In this document: piece by piece, positions 1-6,847 of the stretch | How the letters are laid out: each line of letters starts with the position of its first letter | Position numbering within the stretch: the stretch's first letter is position 1 | Source: an uncultured Burkholderiales bacterium | GTDB taxonomy: Bacteria; Pseudomonadota; Gammaproteobacteria; Burkholderiales; Burkholderiaceae_C | Assembly (NCBI GenBank): GCA_903905475.1 | Contig: CAIVGK010000264.1 | Coordinates: 1 to 33,564 of the forward strand | Length of the DNA stretch: 33,564 nucleotides | Direction of reading: 5' to 3' | Notes under the pieces: model-generated | What the model saw: only the letters and a program-made list of their open reading frames with translations | What the model was told of the DNA's origin: nothing | Database searches by the model: none | Program-made: the position numbers and the translations under genes

Positions 1-141
1 ACCGCCGCCGCGCTCGGCGAGCTTGGCCTGGCCAGCACCGGCGCCGCGGCCGGCGCGACCGGCAGCACGCTCGGCTCGCTCGCCTCCGGGCTTGGCACCG
101 CCGCCCCTTACCTGCTGGCAGCCTACGCGCTGTACACCGCC
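1..141. repeat. Terminal direct repeat, left copy (contig overlap)
   Basis: These 141 bases are identical to 33424-33564. The tape measure frame runs through the right copy and continues in the same frame after the left copy, so the two copies are one piece of DNA read twice. A 141-base overlap equals a common maximum k-mer length of short-read assemblers, which suggests an assembly overlap of a circular or circularly permuted molecule rather than a biological terminal repeat. Confidence 0.95.
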
Positions 142-930
142 CTGGCACCGTCCCGCGGCGGCCCGAAGTCGGGCGGGTCGTTCAACTCATCCGGCGGCGA
201 TCGCCTCTTCACGCCCAACCAGGCGGACTCGCAAGTGTCGGCGCTGGGCGCCGGCATCCTCGGCTCGATCAGCAACCTGGCCACCGAGCTGGGCGGCTCG
301 TCGAGCGGCCTGCAGATCGGGCTCGGGTATGACACCGACCCGCAAGGCACCGCCCAGAACCGAATCGCCAGCTTCCTGCAAAACGCAGGCGGCACGCTCA
401 CCTACGACAACCGAATTAGCCGATCGGTCGGGCGCGATGAGGCGGCCCTGCAGACCGAGCTCGGCAACGAGACCGCGAAGCTGGTGCTGGCAGGACTGCA
501 GCAAAGTGAGCTGCCCGCCGCGGTTCGCGACTACCTGCGCACGATCGATGTCGCATCCTTCCAGGCGAGCCAGCTCGATGGCGTGATCTCGGCCGCCAAG
601 GCGCTGCTGCCGCCTCCCGCGGAATCTTCGACGGCCGCCGCTTCGGCGGTCGACTCGGCGCTCGCCGACCCGGGCACCTACTCGGCGGTCTCGACCGAGG
701 TTCGCGAGCTGGTCACGATCTCAACCGACATGCTGGCCCTGCAACGCCAGCAGCTCGAAGCGGTGCAGGGCGCACGCACCAGCACGCAGACGAGCGAGTC
801 GACGCTTGCCGCGCTCGCCACCGACCTTCGCGCCTACCAGGCCAGCGCCGCGGCGCTCCTGGTGCGCATGGCCAACGTGGTCGAGCGCTGGGACGGCGAC
901 GGGCTACCCGCCACTCGCCTGGAAGTGTGA
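1..930 (+). CDS. Tail tape measure protein, C-terminal part (continues from 31363)
   Basis: The frame is open from base 1 and ends at TGA 928-930. Joined through the 141-base overlap to the frame starting at 31363, it completes a tape measure protein of about 996 residues. This part begins in a Gly/Ala-rich hydrophobic stretch (GLASTGAAAGATGST and following), typical of the membrane-active or lumen-lining part of tape measure proteins, followed by a more polar C-terminal region with heptad-like Leu/Ala spacing near its end (residues encoded by about 700-890). No separate start codon is needed; the ATG at 235 is internal. It is followed four bases later by the ATG of the tail-tip gene at 935. 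Confidence 0.9.
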   Translation, partial: TAAALGELGLASTGAAAGATGSTLGSLASGLGTAAPYLLAAYALYTALAPSRGGPKSGGSFNSSGGDRLFTPNQADSQVSALGAGILGSISNLATELGGSSSGLQIGLGYDTDPQGTAQNRIASFLQNAGGTLTYDNRISRSVGRDEAALQTELGNETAKLVLAGLQQSELPAAVRDYLRTIDVASFQASQLDGVISAAKALLPPPAESSTAAASAVDSALADPGTYSAVSTEVRELVTISTDMLALQRQQLEAVQGARTSTQTSESTLAALATDLRAYQASAAALLVRMANVVERWDGDGLPATRLEV

Positions 931-934
931 TCCG

Positions 935-2488
935 ATGACGCTCGCCCTGATCCGCCCCTCGACCGTCACTGACGCCGGCGGCACATTCACTCGCGCCACC
1001 ACCGCGACCTATGTCGATCGTGATGGTGCGCTCAAGACTGCGGCGGCGAACATCCCGCGGTTCGATTACAACGCCGGTACCGGGTCGCTGCTGATCGAGT
1101 CTGCGGGCACGAACCTGCTCACCGCCTCGGAGTGCGCGGCCGGGCTGACGGACCTGTCGTCTTCGAGCGGCGCCGTGGCCGGCGGTGCGTTCACCGGCCT
1201 GACTGGCACGACGGGCATTGCATTCACAGGCGCCGGGACCGCGCTCAAGTCGTTCACGCCCGCCGCTGGCACCAGCTATACCCTGTCGGTGTTTGTCCGA
1301 ATGACCGATGGTGGCGCGCCGGTCTGCGGTGACAGCGCAAGCCCGGCGGTTGATTTTTGCCTGAACGTCAACAACGCCAACGCCGCCGCGCAGACGGTGC
1401 GCGCGATTGGCGCCGGACTGTATCGTCTCGCCGTCTCGTTCGTGAGCAACGGCCATGCCAGCCTCGGCGTCGTCGAGCTGGCCGGCAACAGCACCCGCAA
1501 CTTCTCTGTGTCCGGCTTCCATCTCGAGGCCGGCCCGAAAGTCACCAGCTACATCCCCACCACCACCGCCGCGGTGACCCGCGCCGCCGATGTCGCCACA
1601 GGCACCGGCCTGCTCTACTCCAACATCCCCGAGCCCGCCACCGGCGACACGCCAGATCCCGCGACCTGGCTGGTCGGCACGACCTACGCGCTGGCCGCCC
1701 GGGCGTCCTATAACCACCTGATCTACGCGAGCCTCACCGCCGGCAACGTCGGAAACACGCCCAGCACCAGCCCGCTCTCCTGGGCGGTCGTCGGCGCGAC
1801 GAACCGTTGGCGGATGTTCGATCAGCGCAACACCAGCCAATCGAGCATCGTGGATCGCATCAGCACTGTGCTGCGCCCGGGTGGCGTGCTGCGGGGCCTG
1901 GCGCTGCTCAACGTCTCGCAGGCCGCCGCCGCCACGGTGAGCGTGATCGATCCGGTCGAGGGGGTCGTCTACTCGCGCACCACTTCCATGCAGTCGCCGC
2001 CCTCGGCGGGCAGCTGGTACGAGTACTTTTTCGATGCGATCAGCAGCCGCTCCAGCCTGATCCTGACCGACCTCCCGTCCTATCGTGACGCGCTGATCGG
2101 CATCCAGCTCCAGGCCGCTACGGCGACCGATGTGGTTGCGGTCGGCGTCGCCGCGGTCGGCTCGACCGTGGACATCGGCCAGGGCGTTCAGTTCGGGGTG
2201 AGGTTAGGCATCCAGGACTACAGCCGCAAAGAGGTCAACGCCTACGGCGACTACGAAATTCAAGAGCGCGCGTTCTCGCGCCGCGCGACGTTCGATGTGT
2301 TGCTGGACTCTGACGAGGTCGACTCGGTCGCGGCGCTGTTGACCACCGTGCGTGCCACGCCTTGCGTGTGGATCGGCGACGGCGAGTACGAGTCGACCGT
2401 GCTGTACGGGTTCTTCAAGACCTTCGACATCGCGATCAAGTACACGAACCAGAGCCAGTGCTACCTGGCCCTCGAAGGACTGACATGA
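935..2488 (+). CDS. Tail-tip / distal tail protein with N-terminal binding domain (517 aa)
   Basis: The gene lies directly after the tape measure, where tail-tip genes sit. Start ATG 935 is chosen because it lies four bases after the tape measure stop; the frame is open further upstream only inside the tape measure gene. The N-terminal part (about residues 15-220) contains ATYVDRDGALKTAAANIPRFDY and IESAGTNLL-type motifs found in sugar-binding-like modules of phage fibres. From about residue 225 to the end (TTYALAARASYNHLIYAS, then NRWRMFDQ, then LGIQDYSRKEVNAYGDY, then CVWIGDGEYES) it resembles a recurring family of phage tail proteins of unknown exact function. I see no homologues of lambda M, L, K, I or J, so this protein and the next must supply most of the tip. 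The assignment to the tip is from position and family resemblance; receptor binding is inferred. Confidence 0.7.
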   Translation: MTLALIRPSTVTDAGGTFTRATTATYVDRDGALKTAAANIPRFDYNAGTGSLLIESAGTNLLTASECAAGLTDLSSSSGAVAGGAFTGLTGTTGIAFTGAGTALKSFTPAAGTSYTLSVFVRMTDGGAPVCGDSASPAVDFCLNVNNANAAAQTVRAIGAGLYRLAVSFVSNGHASLGVVELAGNSTRNFSVSGFHLEAGPKVTSYIPTTTAAVTRAADVATGTGLLYSNIPEPATGDTPDPATWLVGTTYALAARASYNHLIYASLTAGNVGNTPSTSPLSWAVVGATNRWRMFDQRNTSQSSIVDRISTVLRPGGVLRGLALLNVSQAAAATVSVIDPVEGVVYSRTTSMQSPPSAGSWYEYFFDAISSRSSLILTDLPSYRDALIGIQLQAATATDVVAVGVAAVGSTVDIGQGVQFGVRLGIQDYSRKEVNAYGDYEIQERAFSRRATFDVLLDSDEVDSVAALLTTVRATPCVWIGDGEYESTVLYGFFKTFDIAIKYTNQSQCYLALEGLT

Positions 2489-4557
2489 CGATCACCGCAC
2501 TGCCGACGCCGCCATCGCGCGCCGACGCCCCGACCCTGTTTGCGAGCCGCGCCGACGCGCTGCTGGGCGCGCTGCCCACGATGGTCAGCCAGATGAACAC
2601 GGACATCGCCGCCACGAACCTGGCCAGCTCGAACGCCGGGGCCTCTGCCACGGCCGCCAGCGCGTCGGCGGGCAGCGCCAGCACCCAGGCAAGCAACGCC
2701 GCCACCAGCGCCTCCCAGGCCTCGGCAAGCGCCACGGCGGCGGCCACCTCGGCGGCGGTGTGGGTGTCTGGGACGACCTACGCGCTGGCCGCGATCGTTT
2801 ACTCGCCGCTCACGTTTTCGACTTACCGGCGCAAGGTCGCCGGCGCAGGCACTACCGACCCGAGTCTGGACGGCACGAACTGGGCGCCGATCGCCGCGCC
2901 CGAGTCGAGCGCGGGTGGCGCAGGATCGACCCTCCCGCTCACGCTGACGGCCTCGAGCGTCGGCGTACACGTCGTGACGCCAACCACCGCCGGCCTGTCG
3001 GTGACGCTGCCGCTCGAATCCACCGTTGCGGCAACCGGCCTGCGCTACTCGGTGCGCAACGCGGGCGGTTTCGACGTGTGGGTCCGGACGAATGCCGGGG
3101 GGTTCCTGGGCTGCATTCGGCCAGGCCGCACGACGCTGATCGGCCTGGCCAGCAGCAGCGGCCCGTGGGTCGCCGACCACCTCGAGATCCTCGGCGTCGA
3201 GGCAGACAACCTCGGGGTGTCGTTGGGCGCGGCGCTGGGTGCGAGCAACCAGGCCCTCGAGGCGGTTGTGCTGGATAGTGACCGCACGATGCTGATTGCG
3301 ACCGGATCGAACTCGATCCAGGCCGTGATCTACAACAGCAGTACCTGCGCCTTCGGGTCGCCCGTGACGGTCAGCTCGACCGCCGGCAACAAGCAGATGC
3401 GCGCCGTGCTGCAGGCGACCAACGTCGTCCTCTGCACCTTCGGGGTCGTCGCGGCAACAACCCTTTCCGCAGTGGCGCTCAGCGCGTCTGGCACCACCGT
3501 CACGGTTAATACGGTCGCCACCGCGACGCTGGCGGCCAACATCACCACGCTCGATTCGCTGGTCGTGAACAATGGCGTTTCGGCGCTGCTGTATACCCGG
3601 GCGACTCCGCTGGCTGGCGTACGAGTGCTGACGGTCGCCGCGAACGTCGTGACGATCGGCGCGGAGGATGCGCAGGTCGGCACCGAAGGGCTTTACCTCG
3701 ACCTCATCACCAGCACGGCCGGGCTGGCCAGCAGCCAGGGCGCGGGCACCATCACTCATCGGCCGTTCACGATTTCGGGGACGACGATCACCGCGGGGAC
3801 GAGCCTCAGCCGGGCCGCCTTGGTGGCCGCCACCAACCAGGTCAGAAAGCTGAGCACTGGCCGCTACATCAGCTTGTATCGAACGGCGACCCCCGGCCAG
3901 GTCTCGGCGGTGTCGGTCGTAGTGGCTGCCAACGTGGCGACTGAAAGCTCGAGTCTGGCAACCTCAAGCGGCGCATCAACTGCGGGCACCTTTGCTTCGC
4001 AAACTCGCGCAGGCGGCTACCTGCACACCGTGACGACGACAACCGACGGCACGGTCTATACAACCCAGATGCAGGACAACGGCTCGACCTGGGCGATTGT
4101 CGGGTCAACGGCAGCTCGCACTCACACATCAAGCACGCCCGCCGCCGCGCCGTTGGGGACGCTCAACTCGGAGTCGTGGGCGGCCGCCACCGCGGTCGCC
4201 AGCGGCGACAGCCAGCTTTTTCGCCAGGCCAACTCGACTCTCACCTGGCGCCAGTCGGGCACCGCCGGCGCTGCCGACGTCTGCTCGACCTTCCAGCCCT
4301 CGCCGCACTGCGCCACGCGCCTGGAGATCCCGCGCACCACGCTGGCCAGCGCCGACAAGTCGCTGGCCTTGCCGCTGGCCGCCAACTCGCTAATGGCCGC
4401 CGCCCGCGCCGGCGGCATAGAGCAAATTCCGAATCCGGGCCTGGTCACCATCTCGGCCGCGAACGTCGCAAAGGCGGCAACCGATGCCGAGGTCTGGGTC
4501 TCGCATTGCCCGCAGGCCGGCACCGTCTGGTCACTCAAGAAACTGAGGTTGGCATGA
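2485..4557 (+). CDS. Tail fibre / receptor-binding protein (690 aa)
   Basis: ATG 2485 overlaps the preceding stop in ATGA. Residues about 45-92 form an Ala/Ser-rich stretch (runs of ASATAAS, SASQAS type), the low-complexity stalk seen in many trimeric tail fibres. Residues about 92-130 (VWVSGTTYALAAIVY, then YRRKVAGAGTTDPSLDGTNWAP) match the pattern of a small CBM5/12-like carbohydrate-binding module, with aromatic residues spaced as W, Y, Y, Y and W. The remaining roughly 550 residues are Thr/Ala/Val-rich with regular short beta-type repeats (for example TLDSLVVNNG and TITHRPFTISGTTITAG), suggesting a beta-propeller or beta-helix shaft. No endosialidase or hydrolase motif was recognised. Host-surface recognition is inferred from composition and position before the lysis genes. 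Confidence 0.72.
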   Translation: MTITALPTPPSRADAPTLFASRADALLGALPTMVSQMNTDIAATNLASSNAGASATAASASAGSASTQASNAATSASQASASATAAATSAAVWVSGTTYALAAIVYSPLTFSTYRRKVAGAGTTDPSLDGTNWAPIAAPESSAGGAGSTLPLTLTASSVGVHVVTPTTAGLSVTLPLESTVAATGLRYSVRNAGGFDVWVRTNAGGFLGCIRPGRTTLIGLASSSGPWVADHLEILGVEADNLGVSLGAALGASNQALEAVVLDSDRTMLIATGSNSIQAVIYNSSTCAFGSPVTVSSTAGNKQMRAVLQATNVVLCTFGVVAATTLSAVALSASGTTVTVNTVATATLAANITTLDSLVVNNGVSALLYTRATPLAGVRVLTVAANVVTIGAEDAQVGTEGLYLDLITSTAGLASSQGAGTITHRPFTISGTTITAGTSLSRAALVAATNQVRKLSTGRYISLYRTATPGQVSAVSVVVAANVATESSSLATSSGASTAGTFASQTRAGGYLHTVTTTTDGTVYTTQMQDNGSTWAIVGSTAARTHTSSTPAAAPLGTLNSESWAAATAVASGDSQLFRQANSTLTWRQSGTAGAADVCSTFQPSPHCATRLEIPRTTLASADKSLALPLAANSLMAAARAGGIEQIPNPGLVTISAANVAKAATDAEVWVSHCPQAGTVWSLKKLRLA

Positions 4558-5003
4558 TCGTCGTCACCAAGTCCGGCGAGCGCCTCTACGGCCCGTTCGC
4601 CGAGGTTGTCGAGACCGCCTTGCACCTGATGTGCAATGGCGCCACACTGCCGCGCAACGTGATCGGCAGCCACACCATCCGGCAAGACGACACGCCGGGG
4701 CCTGCGCACCTGTTCCGCATCAATGCCTCGGGCGACTACGAGGCGATCCCGCAGCCGCAGCCGGTGCCGGCCGAGGTGACCATGCGCCAAGCCCGCCTCG
4801 CGCTGCTTGAGGCCGGCAAGCTCGGCGCGGTTGCGTCCGCCATCGCAGCGCTCAGCTCGCCCGCGAAAGAGGCGGCGGGAATCGAGTGGGAGTACTCGAA
4901 CAGCGTCCAGCGGCGCAATGGTTTCGTCGAGCAGCTGGCGCCGGCGCTCGGCATGACGGGTGCAGACATCGACGCCCTGTTCATTTTGGCGGCCACAAAA
5001 TGA
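4554..5003 (+). CDS. Fibre-assembly-like phage tail protein (149 aa)
   Basis: ATG 4554 overlaps the fibre stop in ATGA, a spacing typical of a fibre and its chaperone. The N-terminal 70 residues (MIVVTKSGERLYGPF, LMCNGATLPRNVIG) are followed by a Pro/Gln linker (IPQPQPVPAEV) and a helical C-terminal domain starting MRQARLALLEAGKL and ending GADIDALFILAATK. This C-terminal pattern (Arg-Gln at the start, a WEYSNSVQR-type middle, an LGMT-acidic-IDxLF end) recurs in small phage proteins encoded beside tail fibres. Folding or attachment of the neighbouring fibre is inferred from this and from the gene order; no biochemical motif is visible. Confidence 0.6.
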   Translation: MIVVTKSGERLYGPFAEVVETALHLMCNGATLPRNVIGSHTIRQDDTPGPAHLFRINASGDYEAIPQPQPVPAEVTMRQARLALLEAGKLGAVASAIAALSSPAKEAAGIEWEYSNSVQRRNGFVEQLAPALGMTGADIDALFILAATK

Positions 5004-5296
5004 GGTCGTGGGGTCACGAAGTTTTCGTGGCAGTCGACCAGGTCGTCAACGCGGTGCTGGCGGGTTACGCCGACGAAACGATCAGCGCTCGGTCGTACCG
5101 GCTCGGGCGCATCGACCAGCACCACGGCAGGTGGGGCCGCTGGCGGGTCAGCTGGGTTGTCGTCGACGCCCTCTTTTACTGGCAGGACACCTTCACCCGG
5201 TTGAGATACGGCAAATGGCCCGAGCAAAAGCACTGCGAGCGCGCATACCAGCAAGAAGTCCACAGGATGCAACTGCCCCCGGAGTATCGAGCATGA
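5000..5296 (+). CDS. Conserved small phage protein, function unknown (98 aa)
   Basis: ATG 5000 overlaps the preceding stop in ATGA. The protein is Trp- and Arg-rich, with an N-terminal hydrophobic segment (VFVAVDQVVNAVLAGY), the motif ADETISARSYRLGR, a second hydrophobic stretch (WVVVDALFYWQ), and the ending HCERAYQQEVHRMQLPPEYR. This arrangement is one I recognise from short proteins placed before the lysis genes of many tailed phages of proteobacteria; their job has not been established as far as I know. The hydrophobic stretches might touch the membrane but are interrupted by charged residues. It is translationally coupled to the following gene. Confidence 0.6.
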   Translation: MRSWGHEVFVAVDQVVNAVLAGYADETISARSYRLGRIDQHHGRWGRWRVSWVVVDALFYWQDTFTRLRYGKWPEQKHCERAYQQEVHRMQLPPEYRA

Positions 5297-5598
5297 ACCT
5301 GGACATTCTCGGCGCCCGGTTCGAAGCGCTCGGCCGCGACCTGGCGGAAATGAAAACCGTTTTGCGGTCGGTGTCGGACGCGATCACGAAACTGGCGCTG
5401 GTCGAAGAGCGCCAGACGCAGGCGGCTGCCAGCATCGCCCGCGCTTTTGAGAGCCTCGAAAAGATCGACGCCCGCCTGGAGCGGCTGGAGGCGCAGCACC
5501 CGTCAGCGTTGTTGGTGGCCAGGGTGGTGAACGGTGCGGTAATCGCCGCCGCTGCCGGCTCGGTTGTGTATGTCGCGAAGCACGCGGGGTTGATGTGA
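5293..5598 (+). CDS. Coiled-coil protein with C-terminal TM segment, lysis cassette (101 aa)
   Basis: ATG 5293 overlaps the previous stop in ATGA. Residues about 1-70 are strongly helical with heptad-like Leu/Ile/Ala spacing (FEALGRDLAEMKTVLRSV, FESLEKIDARLERLEA), and residues about 74-97 (LVARVVNGAVIAAAAGSVVYVA) form one membrane span near the C-terminus. This layout resembles XhlA-type proteins that accompany phage holins and endolysins. Its place just before a small membrane peptide and the endolysin supports a lysis role. A function in membrane anchoring or holin regulation is inferred; no Rz/Rz1 signature is visible. Confidence 0.55.
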   Translation: MNLDILGARFEALGRDLAEMKTVLRSVSDAITKLALVEERQTQAAASIARAFESLEKIDARLERLEAQHPSALLVARVVNGAVIAAAAGSVVYVAKHAGLM

Positions 5599-5684
5599 AT
5601 ATCACCCTCGGCGACTGGTTCATTCTGCTGGGCATTCTCTGCATCGTCGCCCCGGTGGCCTTACTTGTCTGGATGTCGAAATGA
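5595..5684 (+). CDS. 29-residue single-span membrane peptide, lysis cassette
   Basis: GTG 5595 overlaps the previous stop in GTGA, and its own stop overlaps the endolysin start in ATGA (5681-5684), so the frame is tightly coupled on both sides. The product is nearly all one hydrophobic helix (about residues 8-26, with FILLGILCIV and VALLVW) ending in Met-Ser-Lys. Coupling on both sides in a gene-dense region supports that it is real despite its size. Possible roles are a small holin, an antiholin-like partner, or a regulator of the neighbouring coiled-coil/TM protein; sequence alone does not choose between them. Confidence 0.55.
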   Translation: MNITLGDWFILLGILCIVAPVALLVWMSK

Positions 5685-6157
5685 ACGCATTCGAGCGCGC
5701 CTTCGAGCGGACCATTGGGCATGAGGGCGGCTACAGCATCGACCCTCGCGACCCCGGCGGCGAGACCAAGTTCGGCATCTCGCGCCGCAGCTACCCTCGC
5801 GAGAACATCGCCGAGATGACCATCGACCGGGCGAGGGTCATTTACGAACGCGATTTCTGGGTAGCGGCGAAGTGCGACGAGATGCCCGACAAGCTGGCCA
5901 TCGAAGTCTTCGACGCTGCCGTGAATAGCGGCATCCCGCAGGCCAGCCGCTGGCTGCAGCGCTCGCTCGGCGTCGCCGACGACGGCGTCATCGGGCCCGT
6001 TACCCTGTCCGCCGCGCGGGCCTGCGCAGTCGATGGCACCGTCGCGCGCTTCCTCGGCTGGCGGCTCGCGTTCATGGCAGACCTTTCGACCTGGCCCGCA
6101 TTCGGGCGCGGGTGGGCGCGGCGCGTCTCGGCAAATCTTCGCGACGTGGGGGTGTGA
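5681..6157 (+). CDS. Endolysin, GH108-type N-acetylmuramidase (158 aa)
   Basis: The protein begins with the family signature: Glu15 in GHEGGY (residues 13-18) is the expected catalytic acid, followed by DPGGETKFGIS at about 24-34, both diagnostic of glycosyl hydrolase family 108 muramidases. The C-terminal half (VFDAAVNSG, QRSLGVADDGVIGPVT) matches the family's peptidoglycan-binding region. Length is normal for these single-domain phage lysozymes. It should cut the glycan chain of peptidoglycan at the end of infection. No signal peptide or SAR segment is visible at the N-terminus, so release presumably depends on a holin; a three-TM holin candidate follows immediately. Confidence 0.9.
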   Translation: MNAFERAFERTIGHEGGYSIDPRDPGGETKFGISRRSYPRENIAEMTIDRARVIYERDFWVAAKCDEMPDKLAIEVFDAAVNSGIPQASRWLQRSLGVADDGVIGPVTLSAARACAVDGTVARFLGWRLAFMADLSTWPAFGRGWARRVSANLRDVGV

Positions 6158-6561
6158 TGGCGATGGATCCAGTCACTGCAGCACTCGGCATCGCCGGCAA
6201 GCTCATCGAGCGGCTCTGGCCGGACCCGGCGCAGCGTGACGCTGCGAAGCTCGAGCTCCTGAGGTTGCAGCAGTCGGGCGACCTGGCGCAGATAACTGGG
6301 CAGCTCGCGATCAACCAGGTCGAGGCGGCGAGCCCGAGCGTGTTTGTCTCTGGCTGGCGGCCCGCCATCGGCTGGGTTTGCGGCGCCGCCTGTGCCTGGA
6401 ACTGGATCGGCCTGCCAATGCTCAAGGCCGCGCTGCTGCTGGTTGGCGGCCCGGCGGTGGCGCTGGCGCCCGCAGACCTGTCCGAGATGCTTCCCGTGTT
6501 GATGGGGATGCTCGGGCTCGGCGTCCTGCGCACGACCGAGAAGATCAAGGGCGTGGCGTAG
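6157..6561 (+). CDS. Holin, three-TM family (134 aa)
   Basis: The start shares a base with the endolysin stop (TGATG at 6155-6159); GTG 6154 and ATG 6163 are alternatives in the same frame, and a G-rich stretch at 6148-6152 could act as ribosome binding site. Residues about 1-45 form an amphipathic region (KLIERLWPDPAQRDAAKLELLRLQ pattern, shortened here), followed by a Trp-rich hairpin (SGWRPAIGWVCGAACAWNWIG) and two further hydrophobic segments to about residue 125. The phrase WRPAIGW followed by paired hydrophobic spans is typical of the holin family with three transmembrane segments (PF11351 type). It probably forms the membrane lesion that frees the endolysin. It is the last gene of the late block. 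Confidence 0.8.
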   Translation: MAMDPVTAALGIAGKLIERLWPDPAQRDAAKLELLRLQQSGDLAQITGQLAINQVEAASPSVFVSGWRPAIGWVCGAACAWNWIGLPMLKAALLLVGGPAVALAPADLSEMLPVLMGMLGLGVLRTTEKIKGVA

Positions 6562-6684
6562 GCTCGCGCGCCTTCTCGATCCGTTCTCGCGGCCCGCCCG
6601 CCGCCGCCTCGCCCGCCGACGGCTCGCCGGATCTGTTGCTATGCAACTGATACAGCCGCCCGGAGACCCTCGCCGGATCTAGAT

Positions 6685-6708
6685 TTCTACCCCTTGAGCT
6701 ACGGAGGC
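6685..6708 (-). other. tRNA 5'-half-like segment, candidate attP core
   Basis: Read on the minus strand this gives GCCTCCGTAGCTCAAGGGG followed by TAGA, which fits a tRNA acceptor strand (7 bases), the TA spacer, and the D-arm GCTC-loop-TAGA pattern. The D-stem does not close and there is no anticodon or T-arm, so it is not a tRNA gene. A piece of tRNA beside an integrase gene usually marks the identity segment shared by attP and attB. The 5' end match resembles tRNA-Arg genes most, by memory only. Matching a tRNA 5' half rather than the usual 3' end would be uncommon. Confidence 0.4.
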
Positions 6709-6786
6709 TTAGGGGGCTACTATACCGCGTTCTCCTCTGACGCGCATCCCTCGACTACCCCCGTTTTCCCCCCTTTTCCCTGCCAG

Positions 6787-6838
6787 TGATACGATAGATT
6801 TGATACGGCAGTGATTCGGTTGATACGCGAGTGATACG
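6787..6838 (+). repeat. Five TGATACG-type direct repeats upstream of integrase
   Basis: Copies lie at 6787-6793, 6801-6807, 6812-6818 (TGATTCG), 6821-6827 and 6832-6838, with start-to-start spacing of 14, 11, 9 and 11 bases, close to one helical turn. They end nine bases before the integrase ATG. A looser copy (TGATACA) is at 6648-6654. They could be integrase arm-type sites, excisionase sites, or an operator controlling int. Confidence 0.6.
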
Positions 6839-6847
6839 GGGGCGGCG

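Larger units (their letters stand above)
6562..6847. other. Intergenic region before integrase: probable attP region
   Basis: No gene is seen. The stretch holds a 12-base direct repeat CTCGCCGGATCT (6623-6634 and 6669-6680), a small perfect inverted repeat GTTGC-TAT-GCAAC (6635-6647), a segment whose complement resembles the 5' half of a tRNA (6685-6708), and five TGATACG-type repeats just before the integrase (6787-6838). Position next to an integrase gene and this set of elements suggest the phage attachment site. No clear terminator for the late block is visible here. Confidence 0.5.

Noticed and set aside
1-141. True biological terminal repeats of a linear virion DNA
   Set aside because: The repeat lies in the middle of the tape measure gene and its length matches an assembler k-mer; an assembly overlap is simpler.
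713-1840. Long minus-strand open frame (375 codons) under the tail-tip gene
   Set aside because: It is Arg/Gly/Ala-rich without family motifs and lies opposite well-supported genes; this is the usual shadow in high-GC DNA.
2461-3759. Minus-strand frame of 432 codons opposite the tail fibre
   Set aside because: Composition is shadow-like (Arg, Gly, Asp-rich), no ribosome binding site, and it is antisense to a coupled structural gene.
6685-6708. A complete tRNA gene
   Set aside because: Only the acceptor strand and part of the D-arm match; there is no anticodon arm, T-arm or CCA end.
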